Shown: piece after piece, positions 27,790 to 37,056 of the stretch
How positions within the stretch are numbered: the first letter of the stretch is position 1
Layout: each line of letters begins with the position of its first letter
From: Nitrosomonas mobilis
Lineage (GTDB): Bacteria; Pseudomonadota; Gammaproteobacteria; Burkholderiales; Nitrosomonadaceae
Length of the DNA stretch: 64,000 bases
Assembly: GCF_900103035.1 (NCBI RefSeq)
Contig: NZ_FMWO01000045.1
Location: 1-64,000 of the forward strand
Direction of reading: 5' to 3'
The notes under the pieces: generated by a model
The model's database searches: none
What the model was told of the DNA's origin: nothing
What the model saw: the letters and a program-made list of their open reading frames with translations, nothing else
Made by a program: the position numbers and the translations under genes

Positions 27790-28218
27790 CAAGTAAGTTG
27801 AGAAGCAATGGTTTTGAGCAAACATCACTGTGTCGTTTGAACGGTTGGAATGATGATGTGTATTTTAGATACTTCCATACAGATAGATTCTTTCGAACAA
27901 CGTTCCCGAACGCGTTCCCTCAAACTCCCACCTCCAACCTGCCAGATTCTCTGGAAACGATCATTTGCGATCATCTCGTCAAACGCTTCATTTCCCAGAG
28001 CACCAGGCATATATGCCGATACATCAATCGGAAAATTCGAGATACAGGTTGAAATGACCGGTTACAGGCGGGCCGCGCTAACTAATAGAAGACAGTTAGA
28101 TGGTGCTTAAACCTAAGGTTGCAAAAGGGACAATGTTTTTTCAGAAACATCTCGTTTATGAATTACGTTAAGAAAGGGTAGCGTCCCCTTTCTTTCATGA
28201 CCTGTCAATACCAGGCAA
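27790..28218. other. Intergenic region between convergent hemB and ponA, with a possible gene relic
   Basis: No intact gene is visible. The minus strand between about 28060 and 27830 reads for 60-80 codons with protein-like composition (MPGALGNEAFDEMIANDRFQ) but matches no family I recognise and may be a gene relic. A REP-like hairpin lies at 28172-28192. Confidence 0.45.
28172..28192. repeat. Solo REP-like hairpin related to the RAYT unit ends
   Basis: GAAAGGG and CCCTTTC flank TAGCGTC, giving a 7-bp stem. The reverse complement contains AAAGGGGACGCTACCC, the same repeat that bounds the RAYT unit (8380-8400) and its miniature (9571-9587). It lies 27 bp past the ponA stop in a convergent intergenic region, the usual place for REPs. 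Confidence 0.75.
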
Positions 28219-30522
28219 TTAGAAGAGCTGATCTTCGACCTGATCATCGATTTCAAAATCGCGGAAGAAATAGTTGGTTTCAGGCGGGAGCTGTTCATGG
28301 TAGAAATATTCGTTTAGTGTGCCATCCCGGTCTCTCAGGCCGGTTTCAGTATTGATTCTTGCAACCACGATCCCCTCCGGGGGAGTGTTTTTCTCGACAG
28401 GGATGTCCTTTAGCGCAACCGCCATGTAGTCTATCCATATCGGTAATGCAGCACGCCCACCCGTTTCATTGCGCCCCATCGAACGGGGGTCGTCATAACC
28501 CATCCAGGCTGCCGCCACCAGATTTCTCTGATAACCACAGAACCAAGCATCTACATAATTGCTGGTGGTTCCGGTTTTACCGGCTATATCCTGACGACCG
28601 ATGACTTTGGCGCGCGCGGCGGTGCCGCGCTGGATGACATCCTGCATCATGCTGGTCATCAGAAACGCATTACGCTGGTCAATTGCCCGCTTGGCGTTTT
28701 TGCCAGCAACAACTGATTTTGCTCGCTGTAATACATTACCATTGCTATCCTCGATTCTCTGAATAAAATAGGGATGCACCTGATATCCGCCATTTGCAAA
28801 AACTGCGTATCCCGCGGCCATCTGCATCGGTGTTACTGAACCTGCACCGAGCGCCATCGGCAACACTGGTGCATGGCGGGATTCATCGAAACCAAAACGC
28901 TTGATATAGTCCTGCGCATAGCGCGGGCTGATTGATTGCAAAATCCGTACAGACACCAGATTTTTTGAGTGGGTTAACGCGGTACGCATTCTGATCGGCC
29001 CACTGAATTTACCATCAAAATTTTTGGGTTCCCAGGACTTGCCACCAGTCTGGTCGCGTCCCAAAAATAATGGCGCATCATTGACAATGGTGGCTACGGT
29101 AAATCCTTTTTCAAGCGATGCCGAGTAAATGAAAGGCTTAAAACTGGAACCTGGTTGACGCCAGGCCTGCGTCACATGATTAAACATGTTCAACCCGAAA
29201 TCGAATCCTCCCACCAAGGCGCGAATTGCTCCATCATTGGGATCCATTGCAACCAGAGCAGCCTCAGCTTCAGGTAGCTGTGATATTTTCCACTCGCCTT
29301 TTTCAGTCTTTTTTAACCGAATCAATGCGCCAGGACGGATTCGCTTATCCGCAATTTTGGGATCATTACTCAAATATCTCTGCACAAATTTCAGGCTGTT
29401 ACCAGTCAGTTTGACTGTTTCCCCGCTTCTGAGCATGGCTTCGATGGCACTGCTGCTGGCGGTAATTACCAATGCAGCCAACAATTCATCGTGATCATTG
29501 AATCTGCCTAATATCGTTTTTAGCCGTTGACCTGGTTTGGGCAAGCCAACAAATGCCTCCACGCCGCGGTAACCATGACGCTCATCATATTCGAGCACAC
29601 CTTTACGTAAAGCACGATAGGCCGCCTCCTGATCAAACTTCGTGATCGTGGTATAAACCTTGAAGCCGCGCGTATAGGCTTCCTCCTGATAACGCTGATA
29701 AATGACCCGGCGCGCCATTTCCGCAACATAATCCGCTGGCATGGAATAAACCTTTACCGGGCGATAAAGGGTAATCGTGGTCTGCTTTGCCAGTTTCAGT
29801 TCACCGGCGGAGATATACCCCAGTTCATGCATCCGATTGAGCACATATTGCTGCCGACCCTGTGCGCGTTTGAAATCAGTGACCGGGTTGTACAAAGAAG
29901 GAGCTTTAGGAAGACCCGCGAGCATTGCTGTTTCCGCCAGGTTGATCTGCGAAAGCGTTTTTCCGAAATAGATTTTGGCCGCAGCGGAAAAACCGTAGCT
30001 GCGTTGGCCCAGATATATCTGGTTGAGGTAGAGCTCAAGAATGCGGTCTTTTCCGAGAGAGTGCTCTATTTTAAATGCAAGCAAAGCCTCGCTGAACTTG
30101 CGTGTCATGGTTTTTTCCTTGGTCAGGAAAAAGTTACGCGCCACCTGCATGGTGATGGTACTGGCCCCCTGGCGGATACCGCCTGCAGTAAAGTTGGAAC
30201 GTATCGCGCGCAACACCCCGATAAAGTCAACCCCGTAATGCTGGTAAAAACGATCATCTTCTGCCGCCAGAATGGCCTGCTTCAGAAAGGCGGGTACTGT
30301 ATCTATTTTGACAAAATCACGGCGCTCCTCACCAAATTCACCAATCAGCAGCCCTTCCGCACTATAAATACGCAAGGGCATCTGCGGACGGTAATTCGTT
30401 AATGTATCCAGTGACGGCAAGGTTGGCAACGTCACCAGTGCGGCGAAAACCAGCAATAAAGCGGCAATCACGCCCAAGGCCAGTACGGCAAGAACAGAAC
30501 GGAAAAACCAGCGTAGCAGCAT
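28219..30522 (-). CDS. ponA: Penicillin-binding protein 1A (bifunctional transglycosylase/transpeptidase)
   Basis: PBP1A polymerises and cross-links peptidoglycan. The 767-residue protein has an N-terminal membrane anchor (residues ~8-32), a GT51 domain with AAEDDRFYQHYGVD and GGIRQGASTITMQVARNFFL, an OB-like insert, and a transpeptidase domain with PGSSFKPFIYSA (SxxK), THSKNL (SxN) and AGKTGTTSNYVDAWF. The length and order are normal. It is divergent from pilM, the conserved ponA-pilMNOPQ arrangement of proteobacteria. Confidence 0.96.
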   Translation of the reverse strand: MLLRWFFRSVLAVLALGVIAALLLVFAALVTLPTLPSLDTLTNYRPQMPLRIYSAEGLLIGEFGEERRDFVKIDTVPAFLKQAILAAEDDRFYQHYGVDFIGVLRAIRSNFTAGGIRQGASTITMQVARNFFLTKEKTMTRKFSEALLAFKIEHSLGKDRILELYLNQIYLGQRSYGFSAAAKIYFGKTLSQINLAETAMLAGLPKAPSLYNPVTDFKRAQGRQQYVLNRMHELGYISAGELKLAKQTTITLYRPVKVYSMPADYVAEMARRVIYQRYQEEAYTRGFKVYTTITKFDQEAAYRALRKGVLEYDERHGYRGVEAFVGLPKPGQRLKTILGRFNDHDELLAALVITASSSAIEAMLRSGETVKLTGNSLKFVQRYLSNDPKIADKRIRPGALIRLKKTEKGEWKISQLPEAEAALVAMDPNDGAIRALVGGFDFGLNMFNHVTQAWRQPGSSFKPFIYSASLEKGFTVATIVNDAPLFLGRDQTGGKSWEPKNFDGKFSGPIRMRTALTHSKNLVSVRILQSISPRYAQDYIKRFGFDESRHAPVLPMALGAGSVTPMQMAAGYAVFANGGYQVHPYFIQRIEDSNGNVLQRAKSVVAGKNAKRAIDQRNAFLMTSMMQDVIQRGTAARAKVIGRQDIAGKTGTTSNYVDAWFCGYQRNLVAAAWMGYDDPRSMGRNETGGRAALPIWIDYMAVALKDIPVEKNTPPEGIVVARINTETGLRDRDGTLNEYFYHEQLPPETNYFFRDFEIDDQVEDQLF

Positions 30523-30666
30523 TAAAAGAAAGATTATTTAAGTAATGTCAGAAAAAATTATTGCTGAATTATAAAGGGTATATCAACTGCTATTAGACAA
30601 ATTAAATTGCTTGGCCATCTGTCAGAATTCGGCCTCATTAGCTTACTGGTGAACTTGGCTCAACAG

Positions 30667-30715
30667 AAGAAGGGGTCACAAGCAAGCAAATCATTTTATT
30701 GATGTGCCCCTTCTT
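30667..30715. repeat. 9-bp inverted repeat upstream of pilM
   Basis: AAGAAGGGG (30667-30675) and CCCCTTCTT (30707-30715) are exact reverse complements 31 bp apart, followed by GGGGGGC. It lies between the divergent ponA and pilM genes, 28 bp before the pilM start. It could form a stem in the pilM leader or be a paired protein-binding site. No T-tract is attached. Confidence 0.55.
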
Positions 30716-30742
30716 GGGGGGCGCAAATGGAGGCCCGGCAAA

Positions 30743-31876
30743 ATGAGTCCAAATATAGCTTTAATGAGCAAATCGCTGCTCAAGCGGTCGAATATCAATT
30801 TTGATATTAACCTATTTTCCAGTGGCCCCCGATTGATAGGAGTTGATATCAGCGCCTCTTCCATCAAAATGGTAGAGCTTACCAAACTAGGCAACGATTC
30901 GCATGAACTGCGACTGGAAAGTTATGCGATCGAACCGATGCCAGTTGAAGCCATTATCGATGGCAACATTAATCACCTGGAACAGGTGGGTGAATGCATA
31001 TTGCGTGCCTGGAAAAGGATGGGAACCAGGCAGAAAAATATTGCATTGGCGTTACCCTCGGCTTCCGTAGTAACCAAAAAGATCAGTGTCGCCACAGGAT
31101 TGCGCGAAGAGGATCTTGTGTTTCAGGTGGAAACCGAGGCCAATCAATATTTACCGTTTGCCATTGACGAAGTCAATCTTGATTTTCAGGTCATCGGCGA
31201 AATTGAGGATCATCCCGAAGAAACGGAAGTATTGATTGCTGCAGCCCGAAAAGATAAGGTTGAAGATCGTGTTGCCGCAGCCGCAACCGCAGGCCTCAAG
31301 GTAACAGTCATGGATGTCGAGCAATTCGTTGCGCAAGCCATTGTCTCTCGAATCATTAGCAATCAGTTACCGGATGGCGGCAAGAACAAGATAGTGGCAC
31401 TCGTAGATATTGGTTCAAGCAACACCAGAATCAATGTACTTTTTAATGGCGAATCCATCTATATGCGTGATCAGTCATTCGGAGGCAATCAACTGACGCA
31501 GGAGATACAGAATCAATTCAATCTCTCTGCGGAGGAAGCTGAAACTGCCAAGCGTAAAGGTACTTTGCCAGAAAGCTATCAAACGGATGTGCTGCAACCC
31601 TTCCGTGAAACCCTGGCACTCGAGGTATCACGAGCATTGCAATTCTTTTTCACTTCTACCCAGTTTGCACAAGTAGATCATATTTTCCTTTCCGGTGGCT
31701 GTGCTTCCATCCCGGACCTGGAAGAGATCGTCTCGAGGCGAACCGAAGTCATCACGCAGGTTATCAATCCATTTGCCGACATGTCGCTCTCCAAGCGGAT
31801 TTCATCCAGACAGCTGCAAGAAGACGCACCAATTTTATTAATTGCCTGTGGGCTCGCCATGCGGGGGTTCGACTAA
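30743..31876 (+). CDS. pilM: Type IV pilus inner-membrane platform protein PilM
   Basis: PilM is an actin-like cytoplasmic protein that binds the PilN N-terminus and couples the pilus motor to the PilNOP alignment complex. The 377-residue product has ASSIKMVEL near the start, EVEAD-like FQVETEANQYLPF, VDIGSSNTRINV (nucleotide-binding) and LSGGCASIPDL. The ATG at 30743 has a good GGAGG upstream; an ATG at 30764 is an alternative. It is the first gene of pilMNOPQ. Confidence 0.95.
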   Translation: MSPNIALMSKSLLKRSNINFDINLFSSGPRLIGVDISASSIKMVELTKLGNDSHELRLESYAIEPMPVEAIIDGNINHLEQVGECILRAWKRMGTRQKNIALALPSASVVTKKISVATGLREEDLVFQVETEANQYLPFAIDEVNLDFQVIGEIEDHPEETEVLIAAARKDKVEDRVAAAATAGLKVTVMDVEQFVAQAIVSRIISNQLPDGGKNKIVALVDIGSSNTRINVLFNGESIYMRDQSFGGNQLTQEIQNQFNLSAEEAETAKRKGTLPESYQTDVLQPFRETLALEVSRALQFFFTSTQFAQVDHIFLSGGCASIPDLEEIVSRRTEVITQVINPFADMSLSKRISSRQLQEDAPILLIACGLAMRGFD

Positions 31877-31877
31877 C

Positions 31878-32477
31878 ATGATGCGTATCAATTTGTTACC
31901 ACACCGGGAACTGAAACGTAAAGCACGTCAACAGCAATTTGCTGTGCTGTCAGGTTTAACAGTCGCAGCCGGTGTACTGATCATTTGGGGTGTGCATGAA
32001 ATGGTTGTAGGAAAGATTAGCCAGCAACAGGCTCGAAATCAGTATTTGCAGAACGAGATTGCGTTACTTGATCGGCAAATTGCTGAAATCAAATTGATCA
32101 GAGAAAAGATACAGCAACTGGTTTCACGCAAACAGATCGTTGAGTCGTTGCAGGCCGATCGTGTCAAGGTCGTGCATATGCTCGATCAGGTGGCGCGGCG
32201 AATTCCAGATGGAGTTAATCTCAAGAACTTCAAGCAGGATGAACAACATCTCCATCTTTCCGGTTATGCCCAATCCAATGCCTGGGTATCCACCCTGATG
32301 CGTAATCTGGATGCTTCACCCTGGTTTGAGTCGCCACTGTTAATAGAGATCAAGGCAGTAACCATCGATGGCAAGCGACTCAATGAGTTTGACCTGAATG
32401 TCAGGCTTTCGGAATTACCAAAAGTTGAGGAGACAACCGAAATCATCACGGTTGCCGATAGAGTGGGAGAACAATAA
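31878..32477 (+). CDS. pilN: Type IV pilus assembly protein PilN
   Basis: PilN is a bitopic inner-membrane protein that bridges PilM and PilO. The ~199-residue product starts MMRINLLPHRELKRK (the INLLP motif that docks into PilM), then one membrane segment (residues ~22-42), a coiled coil and a periplasmic ferredoxin-like domain. It starts 1 bp after the pilM stop and overlaps pilO by one base in TAATG. Confidence 0.95.
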   Translation: MMRINLLPHRELKRKARQQQFAVLSGLTVAAGVLIIWGVHEMVVGKISQQQARNQYLQNEIALLDRQIAEIKLIREKIQQLVSRKQIVESLQADRVKVVHMLDQVARRIPDGVNLKNFKQDEQHLHLSGYAQSNAWVSTLMRNLDASPWFESPLLIEIKAVTIDGKRLNEFDLNVRLSELPKVEETTEIITVADRVGEQ

Positions 32478-33094
32478 TGAATCTATTGGAAGAATTGCGT
32501 CACATCAATCTCAATGACCCCGGTAGCTGGCCGGTTCAGATTAAAGCAAGTGCACTGACATTGTTATTACTGGTAATCGTGACGGTTGGTTATTTTGTGG
32601 ACTGGCAGGAACAATGGGAAGCACTGGAACAGGCACAGGCAGAAGAAGCCACACTCAAGCAAACTTATCTGGTTAAAAAAGCAGATGCTGTCAATCTCGA
32701 CGCCTTGCGTCAGCAATCTGCGGAAATTGAACAATCATTAGGTGCGCTACTGAAACAATTACCGGATAAATCCGAACTCGATGCCTTGCTGGTGGACATC
32801 AACCGCGCCGGTCTTGGACGAGGCCTGCAGTTTGAGTTATTCAAACCGGCCACCAGCGAAACCATACGCGAATTTTATGCTGAGTTGCCGGTTTCGGTGC
32901 GCGTAACCGGTAGTTATCACGATATTGGCGCATTTGCTAGCGATGTTGCTCAATTACCGCGCATCGTGACTTTGCATAACATGGAAATTACACCAACAGC
33001 CGATCGCCAGTTAGTACTGAATGCCGTTGCCAAGACTTTTCGCTATCTGGATGAAGAAGAAATCAATATCTACCAGTCGCAAGGAGCAAAATGA
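32477..33094 (+). CDS. pilO: Type IV pilus assembly protein PilO
   Basis: PilO pairs with PilN in the periplasm to form the alignment complex. The 205-residue product has a short cytoplasmic tail, one membrane segment (ASALTLLLLVIVTVGYFVDW), a coiled coil and a C-terminal ferredoxin-like fold (ELPVSVRVTGSYHDIGAFA). It starts one base within the pilN stop and overlaps pilP by 4 bp, so translation is probably coupled. Confidence 0.95.
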   Translation: MNLLEELRHINLNDPGSWPVQIKASALTLLLLVIVTVGYFVDWQEQWEALEQAQAEEATLKQTYLVKKADAVNLDALRQQSAEIEQSLGALLKQLPDKSELDALLVDINRAGLGRGLQFELFKPATSETIREFYAELPVSVRVTGSYHDIGAFASDVAQLPRIVTLHNMEITPTADRQLVLNAVAKTFRYLDEEEINIYQSQGAK

Positions 33095-33621
33095 GCAAAA
33101 TCCATCAATTCTGGTTGTCCATGGCGCTAGCCGGATTAGTATCCGCCTGCGCCGATGGTGAACATGAAGATCTACAGGAGTTTGTCAAAAATGCCGGAGC
33201 CGGGATGCAGGGAAAAGTAGATCCTCTCCCCGAGATTCTGCCACTGCAACAGTTCGTTTACCAGGCTTTTGAAATACCGGATCCTTTCAGCGCCAGCAAA
33301 AACAAGCAAGATAATACCAGCCAGAATGAGCTAAAACCAGATTTGAAGCGCCAAAAAGAAGTTCTGGAAAATTACGCACTGGAGAATTTATCAATGGTTG
33401 GGACTTTGCAGCGCGGTCAACACATTTATGCCTTGGTCAAGGCACCGGATAACACGGTTCATCGCGTTAAAAACGGTAATTATCTTGGGCACAATTTTGG
33501 ATTAATCACAGCCATTTCCGAGGAAAACATCACTTTGAAAGAAATGATTCAGGAAAGCGGCCAAGCCTGGGTCGAACAGGCTGGCACTCTCAGGCTGCAA
33601 TCTCAGGAGTCAAAAAAATGA
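33091..33621 (+). CDS. pilP: Type IV pilus lipoprotein PilP
   Basis: PilP is an inner-membrane lipoprotein linking PilNO to the secretin PilQ. The 176-residue product has a lipobox (GLVSAC, Cys at ~20), a Pro/Lys-rich linker with FEIPDPFSA, and a beta-rich C-terminal domain (LSMVGTLQRGQHIYALVKA, VKNGNYLGHNFGLI). It overlaps pilO and pilQ by 4 bp each. Confidence 0.95.
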   Translation: MSKIHQFWLSMALAGLVSACADGEHEDLQEFVKNAGAGMQGKVDPLPEILPLQQFVYQAFEIPDPFSASKNKQDNTSQNELKPDLKRQKEVLENYALENLSMVGTLQRGQHIYALVKAPDNTVHRVKNGNYLGHNFGLITAISEENITLKEMIQESGQAWVEQAGTLRLQSQESKK

Positions 33622-35774
33622 TTGGAATCAATTTAGCAAGGTGGTCTATGTGCGATCAATCAAAAATCAAACAATTTAGCATGTATTTATGGCCATTCTT
33701 AATTGGGATAATGGTCTTTCCGGTCAATGCAGCTGTTAAAACCCCATCCCAGAACACCATTCGTGGCATGGATATAGTAGCCGGCGCCAATGGTGCGATT
33801 ATCGCAAAGATAGCCTTTGATCAACCACTAACATTCGCACCGACAGGCGTCATGCTGGATAACCCTGCCCGACTCTACTTTGATTTACCTGGAGTAAACA
33901 GCACAATCGACAAGCCTGGCAGTATGGCGGGTCAAGGCGTGCTGCGCGATATTCAGCTTGCCAAAACTGACAGTCGTACCCGCCTGGTGATGAATTTGCA
34001 TGAAGTTGCCAGTCATGAAGTGCAGATAGACGGCAATCAACTGTTGATCACGCTTACAAGTTCTATGCGCTCAACCAGGAATGGCCCCAGCCAACCGCCG
34101 GCAGCTCGCCAGAATTCCAGTCAGCAGCAAACACAGCTAAGCCTGGTCGATCTCGATTTTCGCCGTGGCACACAGGGAGAAGGACAGATCAAGGTCGATT
34201 TATCCCAACCGGGCGCGGTAATCGATGTACATCGGCAAGGTAACAAGCTTCATGTTGAATTCATAAAAGCCTACCTGCCGTCCAATCTGAATCAGCGGCT
34301 TGATGTCGCCGATTTTGGAACACCAGTGCGCATCATAGAAACACGGGCGGATAAAGATCGTGTCAGCATGCTCGTTGAACCGCAAGGCAACTGGGAACAC
34401 TCTGCCTTTCAGTCAGGTACAAGCTTTGTGCTGGATATCCGCGCAGTTGTCAGTGGCGAAGCCATGCCAGTACATAAAAAACTCGCCAGCGGCGGTTACA
34501 CTGGTGAAAAGCTGTCACTGAATTTTCAGGATGTCGAGATTCGTGCTGTTTTACAGGTAATCGCCGATTTTACGGATTTGAATATCATTGCCAGTGATTC
34601 CGTCAAAGGAAATCTGACCATACGGCTGAAAAATGTACCTTGGGATCAGGCATTGGATATCGTGCTGCAAAATCATGATCTCGATAAGCGCAGAGCTGGA
34701 AATGTCATTTTCGTTGCTCCCAGGGAAGAGATGGCTGCCAGAGAAAAATTGCAACTAGAGCAGCAGCAGCAAATTTCAGAACTGGAAGTTCTGCAAACCG
34801 AAACACTTAAACTCAATTACCGCACCGCCAGTTCGATTGCGCTCAAAGGCATCATGAGCCAGAGGGGAACGATTGAGGTGGATGACATCAGCAACACGCT
34901 GACTATTACTGATATTCCGGCCAGACTGACGGAAGTGGCTAAACATATCTCCAATCTCGATACCCAGGTACGCCAGGTCATGATTGAAACGCGTATCGTC
35001 GAAGCAACGGATACCTTCAGCCGCAATCTTGGCGCCCGCTTTGGCGTACAAAATGCTACCCGTATCAATGATCGCAAACTTGGCATATCCGGGAACCTGG
35101 GTAGTTCCAGCGAACTGGCAGCCGGCGCTTCCCCTACCCTCGATGGGCAGAATCTCAATGTCAATCTTCCCGCCGCCGCGCTGGCGGGAGTGGCGGGTGG
35201 CCCGGCAGCACTTGGCCTGAGTCTGATCAAAATCAACAATGGCACTCTGATCAATCTGGAACTATCAGCACTCGAATCCGACAGCAAAGGACGTATCATT
35301 GCCAGCCCGCGTCTGGTGACGGCCAATCGGGTTGAGGCCAGTATCGAGCAAGGTACCGAAATACCTTTCCAAATCATCAGCGCGACGCGCCCGCAGATTC
35401 AGTTCAAGAAAGCAGTACTGGGACTGAAAGTTACTCCGCAAATCACACCTGATGACAACATTATCATGAAACTAAAAATCAATCAGGATACTCGTGGTGA
35501 AAATACTCCGGCAGGTCCAGCGATCGATACCAAACAGATCATCACTGAAGTATTGGTAGAAAACGGTGGCACCGTCGTGATCGGCGGTATTTTCGAACAA
35601 ACAGAAAAAAATGAGCGTAACCGGGTACCTTTCCTGGCAGATGTGCCAATATTCGGCCATCTGTTCCGCAATACGGCGAGACGTAATGACAAGCGTGAAC
35701 TGCTGATTTTTGTCACTCCGCGGATTCTGAATGAAACACTAGGTGATAATATCCGCTCTGCATTGAATTATTAA
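33618..35774 (+). CDS. pilQ: Type IV pilus secretin PilQ
   Basis: PilQ forms the outer-membrane channel through which the pilus passes and also serves DNA uptake. The 718-residue protein has a signal segment (LWPFLIGIMVFPVNA), two AMIN domains (residues ~50-280), an N0/N1 region (LNFQDVEIRAVLQVIADFTD) and the secretin core with VETRIVEA-like MIETRIVEATDTF and the signature VPFLADVPIFGHLF. The start may be later, at an internal ATG near the signal peptide. Next is trmL on the opposite strand, so aroKB do not follow as in many proteobacteria. Confidence 0.95.
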   Translation: MIGINLARWSMCDQSKIKQFSMYLWPFLIGIMVFPVNAAVKTPSQNTIRGMDIVAGANGAIIAKIAFDQPLTFAPTGVMLDNPARLYFDLPGVNSTIDKPGSMAGQGVLRDIQLAKTDSRTRLVMNLHEVASHEVQIDGNQLLITLTSSMRSTRNGPSQPPAARQNSSQQQTQLSLVDLDFRRGTQGEGQIKVDLSQPGAVIDVHRQGNKLHVEFIKAYLPSNLNQRLDVADFGTPVRIIETRADKDRVSMLVEPQGNWEHSAFQSGTSFVLDIRAVVSGEAMPVHKKLASGGYTGEKLSLNFQDVEIRAVLQVIADFTDLNIIASDSVKGNLTIRLKNVPWDQALDIVLQNHDLDKRRAGNVIFVAPREEMAAREKLQLEQQQQISELEVLQTETLKLNYRTASSIALKGIMSQRGTIEVDDISNTLTITDIPARLTEVAKHISNLDTQVRQVMIETRIVEATDTFSRNLGARFGVQNATRINDRKLGISGNLGSSSELAAGASPTLDGQNLNVNLPAAALAGVAGGPAALGLSLIKINNGTLINLELSALESDSKGRIIASPRLVTANRVEASIEQGTEIPFQIISATRPQIQFKKAVLGLKVTPQITPDDNIIMKLKINQDTRGENTPAGPAIDTKQIITEVLVENGGTVVIGGIFEQTEKNERNRVPFLADVPIFGHLFRNTARRNDKRELLIFVTPRILNETLGDNIRSALNY

Positions 35775-35780
35775 CAACTA

Positions 35781-36257
35781 TTACACACCACCGCCATCGT
35801 CGTTACTGAAGCCAGTCTGTCTCCAGGCTTCATAAACGATGATGGCAACCGCATTGGAAAGATTCAGGCTACGGCTTGCGGGTAACATCGGAATACGGAT
35901 TTTCCGGGTTGCGACAAAACCTTGCAGAACTTCAACCGGCAAACCGCGACTCTCCGAGCCAAACAAAAATACATCATCCCTCCCATAGACAACTTTGCTA
36001 TAGGGCAGACTGGCTTTGGTGGTAACTGCAAAAATCCGCCGGCTGCCCATTTTATTCAGGCAAGCAGCAAGATTGTCATGAACCGCCAGACAGGTCTGTT
36101 CATGGTAATCTAAGCCAGCGCGTTTTAATTGCTTATCATCAAGCGCGAAGCCCAACGGCTTAATCAAGTGCAGACGTGTGCCGCTATTGGCGCACAAACG
36201 AATAATATTCCCAGTATTGGGTGGGATTTCGGGTTGATGCAGGATAACTTCGATCAT
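35781..36257 (-). CDS. trmL: tRNA (cytidine/uridine-34-2'-O)-methyltransferase TrmL
   Basis: TrmL methylates the wobble ribose of some tRNA-Leu species. The 158-residue SPOUT protein has PEIPPNTGNIIRLCANSG at the N-terminus, LFGSESRGLP and a C-terminal knot RIPMLPASRSLNLSNAVAI. Size and motifs are those of the minimal TrmL/YibK group. It converges with pilQ (6 bp apart) and is 16 bp downstream of comF. Confidence 0.95.
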   Translation of the reverse strand: MIEVILHQPEIPPNTGNIIRLCANSGTRLHLIKPLGFALDDKQLKRAGLDYHEQTCLAVHDNLAACLNKMGSRRIFAVTTKASLPYSKVVYGRDDVFLFGSESRGLPVEVLQGFVATRKIRIPMLPASRSLNLSNAVAIIVYEAWRQTGFSNDDGGGV

Positions 36258-36273
36258 AGAGTTACCAGAAATT

Positions 36274-37005
36274 TCAGCTCAGTCTACGTGGAATGGCTCT
36301 GGCAACTACCCAGATGCTGATAGCAACCGCTCCCTGGCGCCGCAACACCTTTGATAACTCATTCAAGGTCGCGCCGCTGGTCATGACATCATCTACAATT
36401 GCGACATGCTTACCGGTCAGGTCCTGCTGACAGGCAAAAGCACCTCGCACATTCTTCTGTCTTTTCCTCCACGGTAATTCAGTTTGCGATACGGTGTCAC
36501 GACTGCGTGAACACGCATCCAGCAGCAGCGTGATGCTGGTCTGTTTACACAGATAACGGCCAATCTCAAGCGCTTGGTTGAATCCTCTTTGACGCAATCT
36601 AACCGCATGGATTGGAACCGGGATGACATAATCCGGCAAAGTGGCCGAAGAAGGAATAACAGAAAGCAGGCAATCAGCAAGAATGGGCGTCAGAGTCAGA
36701 TCGGGGCGATATTTTAGTGCCTGAATCATGGCATCAACCGGGAAAGTATAGCGAAGTGCGGCAATGGCGTTTGTCCAAACGGGCGGATTGTGTAAACAGC
36801 TGCCACAAATATGCGCCGGAGTAATCGGCAGCAAGCACGAGGGACAATGTTGAGCAGGCAACCTCGGCAAATTCACGTCACAAGCCTCGCATAGCCCGTT
36901 ATTACTGGGGGCAAGACATAGCGTGCATTGCCTGAATCGAAAGCTGTGCTTAAACTCCAGGCATTTGTTTATTATTTTATGGAAATTATTTGACAACCTG
37001 AGCAC
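36274..37005 (-). CDS. comF: ComF family protein (phosphoribosyltransferase fold)
   Basis: The 243-residue protein has N-terminal Cys pairs (CTLCLAPSNNGLCEAC, CPSCLLP, CGSC) forming a zinc-finger-like region, then a PRTase domain with PVPIHAVRLRQRGFNQA and the PRPP motif VAIVDDVMTSGATL. ComF proteins assist natural transformation by moving single-stranded DNA. That fits with the pil genes next door, although competence is not proven here. It is divergent from bioB, 51 bp away. Confidence 0.9.
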   Translation of the reverse strand: MLRLSNNFHKIINKCLEFKHSFRFRQCTLCLAPSNNGLCEACDVNLPRLPAQHCPSCLLPITPAHICGSCLHNPPVWTNAIAALRYTFPVDAMIQALKYRPDLTLTPILADCLLSVIPSSATLPDYVIPVPIHAVRLRQRGFNQALEIGRYLCKQTSITLLLDACSRSRDTVSQTELPWRKRQKNVRGAFACQQDLTGKHVAIVDDVMTSGATLNELSKVLRRQGAVAISIWVVARAIPRRLS

Positions 37006-37056
37006 TATCCGTGATGATCTTCAGCTCGACAAATTATAACCGTCAATTTGAATAAT

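Noticed and set aside
36990-37056. BirA operator before bioB
   Set aside because: The short comF-bioB gap has no palindrome resembling TTGTAAACC-N15-GGTTTACAA.
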